Assembly (NCBI RefSeq): GCF_004361815.1
Contig: NZ_SNWA01000001.1
Location: 3,348,001 to 3,412,000, forward strand
DNA length: 64,000 bases
Reading direction: 5' to 3'
Source: Paraburkholderia sp. BL10I2N1
GTDB lineage: Bacteria > Pseudomonadota > Gammaproteobacteria > Burkholderiales > Burkholderiaceae
Shown here: positions 56,020 to 64,000 of the stretch, one piece after another
Position numbering within the stretch: the stretch's first letter is position 1
Layout of the letters: each line of letters starts with the position of its first letter
Notes under the pieces: model-generated
What the model was told of the DNA's origin: nothing
Databases searched by the model: none
Seen by the model: the letters and a program-made list of their open reading frames with translations, nothing else
Program-made: the position numbers and the translations under genes

Positions 56020-57612
56020 GTGCTGTCTACCGCCAACATCACCATGCAATTCGGGCCTAAGCCCCTCTTCGAGAACATCTCGGTCAAATTCGGGGAAGGC
56101 AACCGCTATGGCCTGATCGGAGCGAACGGTTGCGGCAAGTCGACCTTCATGAAGATCCTCGGCAGCGACCTCGAACCGAGCTCGGGCCAGGTCATGCTCG
56201 AACCGAACATCCGCCTCGGCAAGCTGCGCCAGGACCAGTTTGCGTACGAAGACGTGCGCGTGCTTGACGTCGTCATGATGGGTCACACCGAAATGTGGGC
56301 CGCGATGACCGAGCGCGACGCGATTTACGCGAACCCCGACGCCACCGACGACGACTATATGCACGCCGCTGAACTCGAAGCGAAGTTCGCCGAGTACGAC
56401 GGCTACACGGCCGAAGCGCGCGCAGGCGAACTGCTGCTCGGCATCGGCATCGCGATCGATCTGCATGACGGTCCGATGAGCAACGTCGCGCCCGGCTGGA
56501 AGCTGCGCGTGCTGCTCGCACAGGCGCTCTTCTCGAAGCCCGACGTGCTTCTGCTCGACGAGCCGACCAACAACCTCGACATCAACTCGATCCGCTGGCT
56601 GGAAGACGTGCTCAACCAGTACAACTCGACGATGATCATCATCTCGCACGATCGACACTTCCTGAACCAGGTCTGCACGCACATGGCGGACATGGACTAC
56701 GGCACGCTGAAGGTCTACCCGGGCAACTACGACGACTACATGCTGGCCAGCACGCAGGCCCGCGAGCGCCAGCAGGCGGCCAACGCGAAGGCGAAAGAGC
56801 GCGTCGCCGACCTGCAGGACTTCGTGCGCCGCTTCTCGGCGAACAAGTCGAAGGCGCGTCAGGCAACCAGCCGCGCGAAGCAGATCGAAAAGATCAAGAT
56901 CGAGGAATTCAAGCCGTCGTCGCGGCAGAATCCGTTCATCCGTTTCGAGTACGAGAAGAAGCTGCACAACATCGCGGTGGTCGCAGATACCATCACGAAG
57001 AAGTACGACCGCACGATCTTCCAGAATTTCAATCTGAGCGTGCAACCCGGCGAGCGTATCGCGATCATCGGCGAGAACGGCGCGGGCAAGACCACGCTGC
57101 TGCGCTCGCTGCGCGGCAACGTCGAACTGGATCACGGCACGGTCAAGTGGGCGGAGAACGCGAACGTGGGCTACATGCCGCAGGACACGTACGAAGAGTT
57201 TCCGGACGACGTCACGCTGATGGACTGGATCGACAACTACCGCAAGGAAGGCGACGACGAGCAGTCGGTGCGTGGCACGCTCGGCCGGCTGCTGTTCAAT
57301 GCGGACGATATCCGCAAGTCGGTGAAGGTACTCTCCGGTGGTGAGAAGGGCCGCATGATCTGGGGCAAGCTGATGCTGGGCCGTCACAACGTGCTGCTGA
57401 TGGACGAGCCGACCAACCACATGGACATGGAGTCGATCGAATCGCTGCAGATCGCGCTCGAAAAGTATGAAGGCACGCTGATTTTCGTCTCTCACGACCG
57501 CGAGTTCGTGAGTGGTCTGGCTAACCGGATCATCGAAGTGAAGACCGACGGCACGCTGAACGACTTCGGCGGCAATTACGAGGACTTCCTCGCGGGCCAG
57601 GGCGTGCAGTAA
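56020..57612 (+). CDS. ABC-F family ATPase (YbiT-like)
   Basis: A 530-residue soluble protein with two ABC domains and no membrane part. Walker A sites are GANGCGKST (about 35) and GENGAGKTT (about 351). The first signature is degenerate ([11 protein letters not shown]), the second is LSGGEKGRM. Walker B/ABC-F motifs are [12 protein letters not shown] and [12 protein letters not shown], with switch ISHDRHFL and VSHDREFV. The charged linker (about residues 240-310) is the P-site tRNA interaction motif region. It acts on ribosomes to rescue or regulate translation. The start is GTG at 56020 with AAAGGGACGC before it. Confidence 0.92.
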   Translation: MLSTANITMQFGPKPLFENISVKFGEGNRYGLIGANGCGKSTFMKILGSDLEPSSGQVMLEPNIRLGKLRQDQFAYEDVRVLDVVMMGHTEMWAAMTERDAIYANPDATDDDYMHAAELEAKFAEYDGYTAEARAGELLLGIGIAIDLHDGPMSNVAPGWKLRVLLAQALFSKPDVLLLDEPTNNLDINSIRWLEDVLNQYNSTMIIISHDRHFLNQVCTHMADMDYGTLKVYPGNYDDYMLASTQARERQQAANAKAKERVADLQDFVRRFSANKSKARQATSRAKQIEKIKIEEFKPSSRQNPFIRFEYEKKLHNIAVVADTITKKYDRTIFQNFNLSVQPGERIAIIGENGAGKTTLLRSLRGNVELDHGTVKWAENANVGYMPQDTYEEFPDDVTLMDWIDNYRKEGDDEQSVRGTLGRLLFNADDIRKSVKVLSGGEKGRMIWGKLMLGRHNVLLMDEPTNHMDMESIESLQIALEKYEGTLIFVSHDREFVSGLANRIIEVKTDGTLNDFGGNYEDFLAGQGVQ

Positions 57613-57640
57613 GCCACTTCGCTGCGCGCTGATTCGCTGC

Positions 57641-57672
57641 AAAAGCCCGCTTCGTTCGAAGCGGGCTTTTTT
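57641..57672 (+). terminator. Intrinsic terminator after the ABC-F gene
   Basis: AAAAGCCCGCTTC and GAAGCGGGCTTTT form a 13-bp stem with a 4-nt GTTC loop, followed by more T. Confidence 0.92.
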
Positions 57673-57906
57673 CATTGCGCGCGCTAAACGTAGCGTGCCG
57701 GCATTGACCGCTCCAATGGTGAGGTTTCCCAGCAGACAGGTGCCAACCCAATGAAGACTGACGCGCAGCGCCATATCGGCAGCAGATGACGCAGATCAAC
57801 AAAGCGCGCGCTTCATCCAGCGCACGCTCCGTTCCTTGACCTGCCGCAATACGCGGCGCGCCCCATTCGCGACCATCGATGTTTTTCTGTCGACGAGGTC
57901 GCCATC

Positions 57907-59097
57907 ATGTTTCCATCCCACTCCTTTGCGCCGCTGGTCATCCGTGGCCGAACCCTGTTGCCGGTCGTGCAGGGCGGCATGGGGGTTGGCGCGTCGGCGC
58001 ATCGTCTGGCTGGCAGCGTTGCCCGTGAAGGTGCGCTCGGCACGATCGCGAGTATCGACCTTCGCCATCATCACGCCGATCTGGTCGAGCTATGCCGTGT
58101 GAATCCGGATCGCGCGACGCTGGAACGCGCGAACCTCACCGCGCTCGCGCGCGAAATCGCATCCGCTCGCGCGTTGAGCGAAGGGCGGGGGATGATCGGG
58201 GTCAATGTGATGAAAGCGGTCAATGCGCACGCGGACTATGTGCGGGTCGCATGCGAGAGCGGCGCCGATGCGATCGTCATGGGCGCGGGCTTGCCTCTCG
58301 ATCTGCCCGATCTCACGCAGGGTCATGACATCGCGCTGATCCCGATTCTCTCCGACAGCCGCGGTGCTGCCCTCGTGCTGAAGAAGTGGATGAAGAAGGG
58401 CCGACTGCCCGACGCGATTGTGATCGAACACCCCGGGCACGCAGGCGGCCATCTCGGCGTGACGAATCTCGCGGACATGCAGGATGAACGTTTCTCTTTT
58501 TCCCGCGTGCTGGAAGAACTCGCATCCACCTTTGCTTCACTCGGATTGCAGCGCGAAGACGTGCCATTGATTGTCGCGGGCGGCATCAACAGTCATGCGG
58601 CCGTTCGTGCGTGTCTTGCAGCCGGAGCAAACGGCGTACAACTCGGCACGCCATTCGCCGTCACCGAGGAAGGCGACGCGCATCCGAACTTCAAGCGCGT
58701 CCTCGCCGACGCGGCGCCGGAAGACATCGTCGAATTCGTCAGTGTCACCGGCTTGCCCGCGCGAGCGGTCAGGACTCCGTGGCTTGCGCGCTATCTGCGC
58801 AACGAGACCCGCATACGAGCGAAGATCGGCGCGGTGAGGCACGCGTGCCCGACTGCACTCGAGTGCCTGAGCGCATGCGGTCTGCGCGATGGTATCGAGA
58901 AGTTCGGGCATTTCTGTATCGATACGCGCCTTGCCGCCGCGCTGCGTGGCGATGTCGCCAATGGGCTCTTCTTTCGCGGCCGGGAGACGTTGCCGTTCGG
59001 CAATGCGATCCGTAGCGTGCGAGATCTGCTCGAACTGCTGTTGACGGGCGTGGCGCGACCTCCTGTCGCACGGCGCTGTGCCTTTTCCCTATGTTGA
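57907..59097 (+). CDS. Nitronate monooxygenase family FMN protein
   Basis: A 396-residue TIM-barrel flavoprotein (2-nitropropane dioxygenase-like): PVVQGGMGVGAS at the N-terminus, IGVNVMKAV, ADAIVMGAGLPLDLP, VIEHPGHAGGHLG (the catalytic-type His and FMN phosphate region), and VAGGINSHAAVRACLAAGANGVQLGTPFAVTEE in outline. Such enzymes oxidise nitronates or act as enoyl reductase-like proteins. The C-terminal 60 or so residues contain several Cys (HACPTALECLSACG), an extension resembling those in the subgroup annotated as 2-nitropropane dioxygenase. The true substrate is unknown. Its 3' end overlaps the FNR box of ompW. Confidence 0.85.
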   Translation: MFPSHSFAPLVIRGRTLLPVVQGGMGVGASAHRLAGSVAREGALGTIASIDLRHHHADLVELCRVNPDRATLERANLTALAREIASARALSEGRGMIGVNVMKAVNAHADYVRVACESGADAIVMGAGLPLDLPDLTQGHDIALIPILSDSRGAALVLKKWMKKGRLPDAIVIEHPGHAGGHLGVTNLADMQDERFSFSRVLEELASTFASLGLQREDVPLIVAGGINSHAAVRACLAAGANGVQLGTPFAVTEEGDAHPNFKRVLADAAPEDIVEFVSVTGLPARAVRTPWLARYLRNETRIRAKIGAVRHACPTALECLSACGLRDGIEKFGHFCIDTRLAAALRGDVANGLFFRGRETLPFGNAIRSVRDLLELLLTGVARPPVARRCAFSLC

Positions 59098-59107
59098 TCG
59101 GGGTCAA
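59094..59107 (+). promoter_or_regulatory. FNR/ANR box upstream of ompW
   Basis: TTGAT-CGGG-GTCAA is a full match to the FNR consensus TTGAT-N4-ATCAA apart from one base. It is centred at 59100.5, about 67 bp before the ompW start. A start site near 59142, 41.5 bp downstream, with a possible -10 TGCTAA (59135-59140) or an overlapping AT-rich hexamer, would make it a class II activating site. Confidence 0.75.
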
Positions 59108-59167
59108 CGTGGCATGTCGCGAGGCCTTTGAAAATGCTAAGGCTTGACGACAACGGGGAAACACAAC

Positions 59168-59812
59168 ATGAAGAACTGGATCAACGGGGTGGCTGCGACC
59201 TCGTGCGCCCTTGCCATGTCTCTGCTTGCCACGCCGGCGAGTGCGGCAGACGATGTAACGATGGGTGGCATTCACGCCGGCGACGTACTCGTCCGCCTGC
59301 GAGCGATCAGCATCATGCCGCAGGTCGGCACGAACAACACGCTGTCCGCGCTCAATGTGGGCGTGAACAACGCGATCGTTCCGGAACTGGACTTCACCTA
59401 CATGATTCGCGACAACATCGGTGTCGAGCTGATTCTCGGTACGTCGCGACATCAGCTGACGTCGAATACCGGTAACCTCGGCGGCGTGAACGTGTTGCCG
59501 CCGACGCTACTGCTGCAATATCACTTCAATCATCAAGGGCGCGTGCGACCCTACGTAGGCGCGGGTCTGAACTACACGTATTTCTATAACAACGGTCTGA
59601 ACGCCGGCGGTCAGCCGATCTCGATCAGCAATCACAGTTTCGGACCAGCGCTGCAGGCGGGCGTCGACGTGCAGGTCGCGAAGAACCTGTTTATCAACGC
59701 CGACATCAAGAAGATCTGGATGCGGACCGATGCGTCGCTCGGCGGCTCATCGCTGGGCACGCTGCATATCGATCCGCTCGTGGTCGGGCTGGGTGTAGGG
59801 ATGAAGTTCTGA
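59168..59812 (+). CDS. ompW: OmpW family outer membrane protein
   Basis: A 214-residue eight-strand beta-barrel protein. The signal peptide ends CALAMSLLATPASA, with cleavage before ADD. GDVLVRLRAISIMPQ, ELDFTYMIRDNIGVELILGTSRH, PTLLLQYHF and RPYVGAGLNYTYFYN follow, and the C-terminal Phe (VGMKF) is the BAM recognition residue. OmpW forms a small hydrophobic channel and is known in several species to be FNR-regulated, which matches the box upstream. The start at 59168 was chosen for the signal peptide. Confidence 0.92.
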   Translation: MKNWINGVAATSCALAMSLLATPASAADDVTMGGIHAGDVLVRLRAISIMPQVGTNNTLSALNVGVNNAIVPELDFTYMIRDNIGVELILGTSRHQLTSNTGNLGGVNVLPPTLLLQYHFNHQGRVRPYVGAGLNYTYFYNNGLNAGGQPISISNHSFGPALQAGVDVQVAKNLFINADIKKIWMRTDASLGGSSLGTLHIDPLVVGLGVGMKF

Positions 59813-59853
59813 GACGTGCCGACGCGTATCCGCGCAGCGTGTCCATGGAAACG

Positions 59854-59878
59854 AAACACCGGCAGGCCGGCGTTTTTT
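59854..59878 (+). terminator. Terminator after ompW
   Basis: A short CCGG-CAGG-CCGG hairpin, extended past an A-C mismatch by AAAC/GTTT pairing, followed by a T run. It lies 42 bp after the ompW stop. Confidence 0.7.
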
Positions 59879-59897
59879 CGTCCGGGAAGAAGAGGCG

Positions 59898-60101
59898 TCA
59901 GAGGTGATCGTTCTGGAACCGCATCGCCGTGCCTTCACGCTTGATGCGCTCCCAGACGACGCGCTTTTCGTCGTCGCTGAGAAAGACCCAGTTCGACACT
60001 TCGGTGGCGGTGCGTCCGCAGCCCTTGCAGATTTCGTCGAAGAGCGTGGAGCAGACGCCGATGCAGGGGCTGTCGGGCAGGTCGTGAAGGTTTGAAGCCA
60101 T
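59898..60101 (-). CDS. DUF1289 (YdhL-like) small zinc-ribbon protein
   Basis: A 67-residue protein: DSPCIGVCSTLFDEICKGCGRTATEVSNW, the four-cysteine DUF1289 motif C-x3-C-x8-C-x2-C, then LSDDEKRVVWERI. The function is unknown in the family; metal binding is likely. The ATG at 60101 gives the normal length. It is convergent with ompW. Confidence 0.9.
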   Translation of the reverse strand: MASNLHDLPDSPCIGVCSTLFDEICKGCGRTATEVSNWVFLSDDEKRVVWERIKREGTAMRFQNDHL

Positions 60102-60619
60102 TGAAAACCCTGGGCGGAAAGCGGAAGCGGTCCGATATGTTAACCGATCCGGGCTATGCGCCCGGTGAACCCATACAGCGCGCACGGCCGGCTTTCCGGA
60201 CGCGGCCATACCACCGGCATCGAGCAGCAGGGCGCCATCCGGGGCTACGCCCGCCGTCTGTGCGCGCCGTGGGCCGCCGCCGTTTCCTCTGCCTCTGGCC
60301 TCGAATGCGCGTCGAGGCCGTCCAGAACCGCCTGAGCGTCATGCGCTGAAACTTGCAGGCCCCTTGCAAGACCCGGAAACGGGTTTTTTTACGGGTAGAC
60401 ACGCGCCGATAAACCGATAAAATTGCGCCGGTTTGTGGAATGGTGTCAGATGGACAGGTCGCGTGCAGTGTGCCGTTTGCGCGACATCACGGCGATTTTT
60501 TTTAAAGCGTGCAATATTTAGTGGTAGCTTTCGGGTTTTTCAGGGGAGCCGTGCGTCAAGCGCGTTGCGGCGTGAAAGGGGTAGTGGTCCGCTAGGGCCG
60601 AACCGGATGGGAGAACGGG
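60102..60619. other. Non-coding region before potF with an orphan terminator
   Basis: About 520 bp with no supported gene. At 60353-60390 (plus strand) the hairpin CTTGCA-N7-TGCAAG is followed by ACCCG-GAAA-CGGGT and seven T residues, a textbook intrinsic terminator although no plus-strand gene precedes it. This could be the 3' end of a small RNA. The segment 60500-60530 is AT-rich (T8, then AATATTTAG) and is a promoter candidate for potF. Confidence 0.45.
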
Positions 60620-61720
60620 ATGAAGAAACTGGTGGTGCGCCGGCTGGCGGCGCTCGTGCTTTGTGCGGCTCCGTGGTTGACGGCCGCAGCGAAGGATACG
60701 CAGCTCAATGTGTACAACTGGTCGGATTACATCGCCAAGGACACGATCCCCAACTTCTCGAAGCAGACCGGCGTCAAGGTCAAGTACGACAACTACGATA
60801 GCGACGACACGCTGCAGGCCAAGCTCCTCACGGGCAATTCCGGCTATGACATCGTCGTGCCGACCAGCAACTACGCGGGCAAGCAGATCGCAGCGGGCAT
60901 CTTCGCACCGCTCGACAAGTCGAAGCTCCCCAATCTCAAGTATCTGGACCCGTCGCTGATGGCGCTCGTCGCGGGCGCGGATCCGGGCAACAAGTTCTCG
61001 GTGCCCTGGGCGTACGGCACGACGGGTCTTGGCTACAACGTCACCAAGGTCCAGCAGATTCTCGGCAAGGACGTCCCGCTCAACAACTGGGACATCCTTT
61101 TCAAGCCGGAAAACATTTCGAAGCTGAAAGCCTGCGGCGTGTCGGTGCTCGACGCGCCGGACCAGATGTTTGCGGCCGCGCTGCACTATATCGGCAAGGA
61201 TCCGATGAGCACGAATCCGGACGACTATCGCGCCGCGCTTGCGATGATGAAGAAGATCCGTCCGTACATCACGCAGTTCAACTCGTCGGGTTACATTAAC
61301 GATCTGGTGGGCGGCGACATCTGCTTCGCGTACGGCTGGTCCGGCGACGTGGTGATCGCGAAGCATCGTGCAGTCGAGGCGAAGAAGCCGTACAAGATCG
61401 AGTATTACATTCCGAAGGGTGGCGCTCCGGTCTGGTTCGATGTGATGGCGATTCCGAAGGACGCGAAGAACAAGGAAGCCGCACTCGAGTGGATCAACTA
61501 CATCGAAACGCCGCAGGTCCACGCAGCGATCACGAACGAGGTCTACTACCCAAGCGCGAACGTCGAGGCGCGCAAGTACGTGGATAAGGACGTCGCCAAC
61601 GATCCGGCCGTCTATCCGCCGGCCGACGTAATCAAGACGCTGTTCCTGTTGAAGCCGCTACCGCCAGAAATCCAGCGTCTGCAGACGCGGTTGTGGACCG
61701 AGTTCAAGTCCGGCCGCTGA
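60620..61720 (+). CDS. potF: Putrescine ABC transporter substrate-binding protein
   Basis: A 366-residue periplasmic protein with signal MKKLVVRRLAALVLCAAPWLTAAA. LNVYNWSDYIAKDTIPNFSKQTGVKV and YDIVVPTSNYAGKQI are PotD/PotF signatures, and SVPWAYGTTGLGYN and DICFAYGWSGDVVIA line the polyamine pocket with Trp and Asp residues. The length fits PotF. It binds putrescine for the PotGHI importer encoded downstream. GGGAGAACGGG precedes the ATG. A terminator separates it from potG. Confidence 0.93.
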   Translation: MKKLVVRRLAALVLCAAPWLTAAAKDTQLNVYNWSDYIAKDTIPNFSKQTGVKVKYDNYDSDDTLQAKLLTGNSGYDIVVPTSNYAGKQIAAGIFAPLDKSKLPNLKYLDPSLMALVAGADPGNKFSVPWAYGTTGLGYNVTKVQQILGKDVPLNNWDILFKPENISKLKACGVSVLDAPDQMFAAALHYIGKDPMSTNPDDYRAALAMMKKIRPYITQFNSSGYINDLVGGDICFAYGWSGDVVIAKHRAVEAKKPYKIEYYIPKGGAPVWFDVMAIPKDAKNKEAALEWINYIETPQVHAAITNEVYYPSANVEARKYVDKDVANDPAVYPPADVIKTLFLLKPLPPEIQRLQTRLWTEFKSGR

Positions 61721-61755
61721 TGCCCGCTTCGACAGGGCAATAACGCATCATCATG

Positions 61756-61785
61756 AAGCCCCCGGTGTTCACCGGGGGCTTTGTT
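61756..61785 (+). terminator. Intercistronic hairpin between potF and potG
   Basis: AAGCCCCCGGT / ACCGGGGGCTT, an 11-bp stem with a GTTC loop, followed by TGTT. It probably gives partial termination so that binding protein exceeds membrane components. Confidence 0.8.
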
Positions 61786-61814
61786 CGTCAAACGCAGGAA
61801 TGAAGCAGGAAATC

Positions 61815-62978
61815 ATGAGTGACCAGTCGGGCGCGCTGACAGGGGCCGGTACGCGGTCCCCAGGCAATTCCTTCGCTGCGGACCACGCAGCGGAAAACTT
61901 CGTGCAGATCGTCGATGTCGTCAAAAAGTTTGGCGAGACGTTCGCAGTCAAGGGCGTGAGCCTGTCGGTCAAGAAGGGCGAGCTGTTTGCGCTGCTCGGC
62001 AGTTCCGGTTGTGGCAAGTCGACGCTGTTGCGCATGCTCGCGGGGCTCGAAACCGTGACCTCGGGCAAGATCCTGATCGACGGCGAAGATCTCGCGCAGA
62101 TGCCGCCGTATCGCCGGCCGGTGAACATGATGTTCCAGTCGTACGCGCTCTTTCCCCACATGACGGTTGAGGCGAATGTGGCGTTCGGCCTCAAGCAGGA
62201 AGGCGTCGCCAGTGCCGAGATCAAGGACCGCGTCCACAGCGTGCTCGAACTCGTACAGATGGGGCGCTATGCGAAGCGCAAGCCGCACCAACTGTCCGGC
62301 GGGCAGCAGCAGCGCGCCGCGCTCGCACGCAGTCTCGTCAAGCGGCCCAAGCTGCTGCTGCTCGACGAACCAATGTCCGCGCTCGACAAGCAGATCCGCC
62401 AGCGCACTCAGATCGAACTCGTCAACATCCTCGACAAGGTCGGCGTCACCTGCATGATGGTCACGCACGATCAGGAAGAAGCGATGACGATGGCCGCGCG
62501 CCTCGCGGTGATGAGCGAAGGCGAAATCGTCCAGCTTGGCACGCCGCACGAAGTCTACGAATATCCGAACACCCGCTTCTCGGCGGAATTCATCGGCTCG
62601 ACCAATCTGTTCGACGGCAACGTCGTCGAAGACGAGCCGGACCACGTCTTCATCGAAACGCCCGATCTGCCGTCGCGCCTGTACGTGAGCCACGGGATCA
62701 CCGGGCCGCTCGGCATGCCTGTCACGATCTCGGTGCGGCCGGAGCGCATGGCGCTCACCCGCAAGCCGCCCGAAGGCGCCTACAACTGGGGCAAGGGCAT
62801 CATCACGAATATCGCTTACATGGGCGGCTATTCGCTGTATCACGTCAAACTCGATGGCGGCAAAACCGTCGTCGCGAATGTGTCGAGCCTCGCGCTGTCG
62901 GAGATCGAAACGCCGACATGGGGCGACGAGATCTATGTGCGCTGGAGCGCCAATGCCGGCGTGGTGCTGACCTCATGA
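61815..62978 (+). CDS. potG: Putrescine ABC transporter ATP-binding protein
   Basis: A 387-residue ABC ATPase: Walker [10 protein letters not shown] (about 65-73), Q-loop [12 protein letters not shown], signature [15 protein letters not shown], Walker [13 protein letters not shown], switch [10 protein letters not shown], and a C-terminal TOBE domain ([10 protein letters not shown]). It energises PotHI. I chose the ATG at 61815, which has AGGAAATC ahead; an ATG at 61800 would add five residues. It overlaps potH by 4 bp. Confidence 0.94.
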   Translation: MSDQSGALTGAGTRSPGNSFAADHAAENFVQIVDVVKKFGETFAVKGVSLSVKKGELFALLGSSGCGKSTLLRMLAGLETVTSGKILIDGEDLAQMPPYRRPVNMMFQSYALFPHMTVEANVAFGLKQEGVASAEIKDRVHSVLELVQMGRYAKRKPHQLSGGQQQRAALARSLVKRPKLLLLDEPMSALDKQIRQRTQIELVNILDKVGVTCMMVTHDQEEAMTMAARLAVMSEGEIVQLGTPHEVYEYPNTRFSAEFIGSTNLFDGNVVEDEPDHVFIETPDLPSRLYVSHGITGPLGMPVTISVRPERMALTRKPPEGAYNWGKGIITNIAYMGGYSLYHVKLDGGKTVVANVSSLALSEIETPTWGDEIYVRWSANAGVVLTS

Positions 62979-63907
62979 AGAAGTGGCTGAATTCGTTCCT
63001 GTCGTGGCCCGTGCGGCGCTTTGGCCTCACGGGACTCACGGCCGTGGTGGCGGGGCCGTTCGTCTGGCTGCTGCTGTTTTTCCTCGTGCCGTTCCTGCTC
63101 GTGGTGAAGATCAGCTTCGCCGACCTGCAACTGGGCATTCCGCCGTACACCGGGCTGACGTCGTTCGCGGATGGCATCCTGCACATTTCGCTCGACCTGT
63201 CGCATTACGCGTTTCTGCTAACCGACAGCCTGTATTTTGCGACCTATGTGAATTCGGTGGTGGTGGCGGCAATTTCGACGCTCCTGTGCCTGCTGCTGGG
63301 CTATCCGATGGCGTACTACATTGCCCGCTCGAATCCGGCGACGCGCAACCTGCTGATGATGGCCGTGATGCTGCCGTTCTGGACGTCGTTCCTGATGCGC
63401 GTGTATGCGTGGATCGGGATTCTGAAGAACAACGGCCTGCTGAATAATTTTCTGATGTCGATCGGGATCATCCATGCGCCGATCGAGCTGTATCACACGA
63501 ATACGGCCGTCTATATCGGCATGGTGTATTCGTATCTACCGTTTCTCGTGATGCCGTTGTATGCGCACCTTGTGAAGATGGACCTGACACTGCTCGAGGC
63601 CGCGTACGATCTCGGCGCCAAGCCGTGGAAGGCGTTCATGCAGATTACGCTGCCGCTGTCGAAGAACGGTGTGATCGCCGGCTGTCTGCTGGTTTTCATT
63701 CCGGCGGTGGGCGAGTACGTGATTCCGGAACTGCTGGGTGGCGCGAACACGTTGATGATCGGCCGCGTGATGTGGAATGAGTTCTTCGATAACGCAGACT
63801 GGCCAATGGCTTCGGCGGTGACCTGCGCGATGGTCGTGCTGCTGCTCGTGCCGATGGCGCTGTTTCAGTACGCGCAGGCGAAGGAACTGGAGGAAAAGCG
63901 CCGATGA
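62975..63907 (+). CDS. potH: Putrescine ABC transporter permease
   Basis: A 310-residue permease with about six helices. The N-terminal FGLTGLTAVVAGPFVWLLLFFLVPFLLVVKISFAD is the first membrane span in outline, and EAAYDLGAKPWKAFMQITLPLSKNGVIAG is the EAA cytoplasmic loop that docks on PotG. It forms the inner-membrane channel with PotI. Its ATG overlaps the potG stop (ATGA) and its own stop overlaps potI, so translation is coupled. Confidence 0.94.
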   Translation: MKKWLNSFLSWPVRRFGLTGLTAVVAGPFVWLLLFFLVPFLLVVKISFADLQLGIPPYTGLTSFADGILHISLDLSHYAFLLTDSLYFATYVNSVVVAAISTLLCLLLGYPMAYYIARSNPATRNLLMMAVMLPFWTSFLMRVYAWIGILKNNGLLNNFLMSIGIIHAPIELYHTNTAVYIGMVYSYLPFLVMPLYAHLVKMDLTLLEAAYDLGAKPWKAFMQITLPLSKNGVIAGCLLVFIPAVGEYVIPELLGGANTLMIGRVMWNEFFDNADWPMASAVTCAMVVLLLVPMALFQYAQAKELEEKRR

Positions 63908-64000
63908 AGCCGAATCGCTTTTTGCAAATCGTTGCGCTTGGCATCGGTTTTCTGTTTCTCTACGTGCCGATCGTCAGTCTGGTTGTGTACTCGTTCAATG
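63904..64000 (+). CDS. potI: Putrescine ABC transporter permease, 5' part
   Basis: The first 32 codons (MKPNRFLQIVALGIGFLFLY then VPIVSLVVYSFN) are a first membrane helix and the YVPI-x5-YSFN start typical of PotI/PotC. The window ends inside the gene. It overlaps the potH stop by 4 bp. Confidence 0.85.
   Translation, partial: MKPNRFLQIVALGIGFLFLYVPIVSLVVYSFN

Overview
The window is GC-rich, densely coded DNA that reads as a chromosome segment of a Burkholderiaceae beta-proteobacterium (Paraburkholderia/Caballeronia type). This is inferred from a polyhydroxybutyrate locus (phaP-phaA-phaB), a methylcitrate operon of the AcnD/PrpF type, a complete urate-to-glyoxylate pathway and a putrescine ABC transporter, all with beta-proteobacterial style protein sequences. 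I see no rRNA, tRNA, CRISPR array, insertion sequence or prophage.

Layout. 1-3.9 kb: the tail of a class II aldolase, a PanE-like ketopantoate reductase, a zinc alcohol dehydrogenase and a PLP-dependent D-cysteine desulfhydrase/ACC-deaminase relative. 4.3-7.4 kb: phasin, beta-ketothiolase and acetoacetyl-CoA reductase. 7.6-11.2 kb: two membrane proteins with cytoplasmic CBS pairs (an HPP-family protein and a CLC anion channel/exchanger) around a MarR regulator, followed by a probable UspA remnant. 12-13.5 kb: small housekeeping genes (cupin, uracil-DNA glycosylase family, DUF488). 13.5-18 kb: nirBD on the minus strand, divergent from cobA, which makes the siroheme precursor NirB needs. The 680-bp gap between them holds two sigma-54 promoters, two NtrC-like sites and two leader RNAs of ANTAR-antiterminator type. 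18-21.2 kb: an ECF sigma factor with a secreted Cys-rich protein, two small proteins, and a LysR gene broken by an amber codon. 21.3-26.1 kb: an EF-G-like GTPase, a secreted TPR-repeat protein and a CDGSH protein.

26.1-34.7 kb: the propionate (2-methylcitrate) operon prpB-prpC-acnD-prpF on the minus strand, with the divergent sigma-54 activator gene prpR. prpB has a good -24/-12 promoter, and there is a candidate PrpR dyad between the two genes. 34.7-37.2 kb: LprI-like protein, DUF1992, tadA and ldcA. 37.5-48.3 kb: purine catabolism, with a GntR/FCD regulator, NCS1 permease, allantoin-type racemase, puuE, uraD, alc, allA, puuD, uraH and an 8-oxoguanine/guanine-type deaminase. Together these convert urate through 5-hydroxyisourate, OHCU, allantoin, allantoate and ureidoglycolate to glyoxylate and urea. 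48.4-54.5 kb: a LysR regulator divergent from a BMP-type (nucleoside/purine) ABC transporter, which probably feeds the same pathway. 54.6-60.1 kb: dodecin, a 3-hydroxyisobutyrate dehydrogenase relative, an ABC-F ATPase, a nitronate monooxygenase relative, ompW with a consensus FNR box, and DUF1289. 60.6-64 kb: potFGHI, with potI cut by the window end.

The strongest unexplained structure is the nirB-cobA regulatory region. Both divergent transcripts appear to start at sigma-54 promoters, open with a hexaloop hairpin at the 5' end, and carry the same second hairpin overlapping an intrinsic terminator. This couples apo-enzyme and siroheme synthesis through one NasT/NasR-like regulator that is not encoded in the window.
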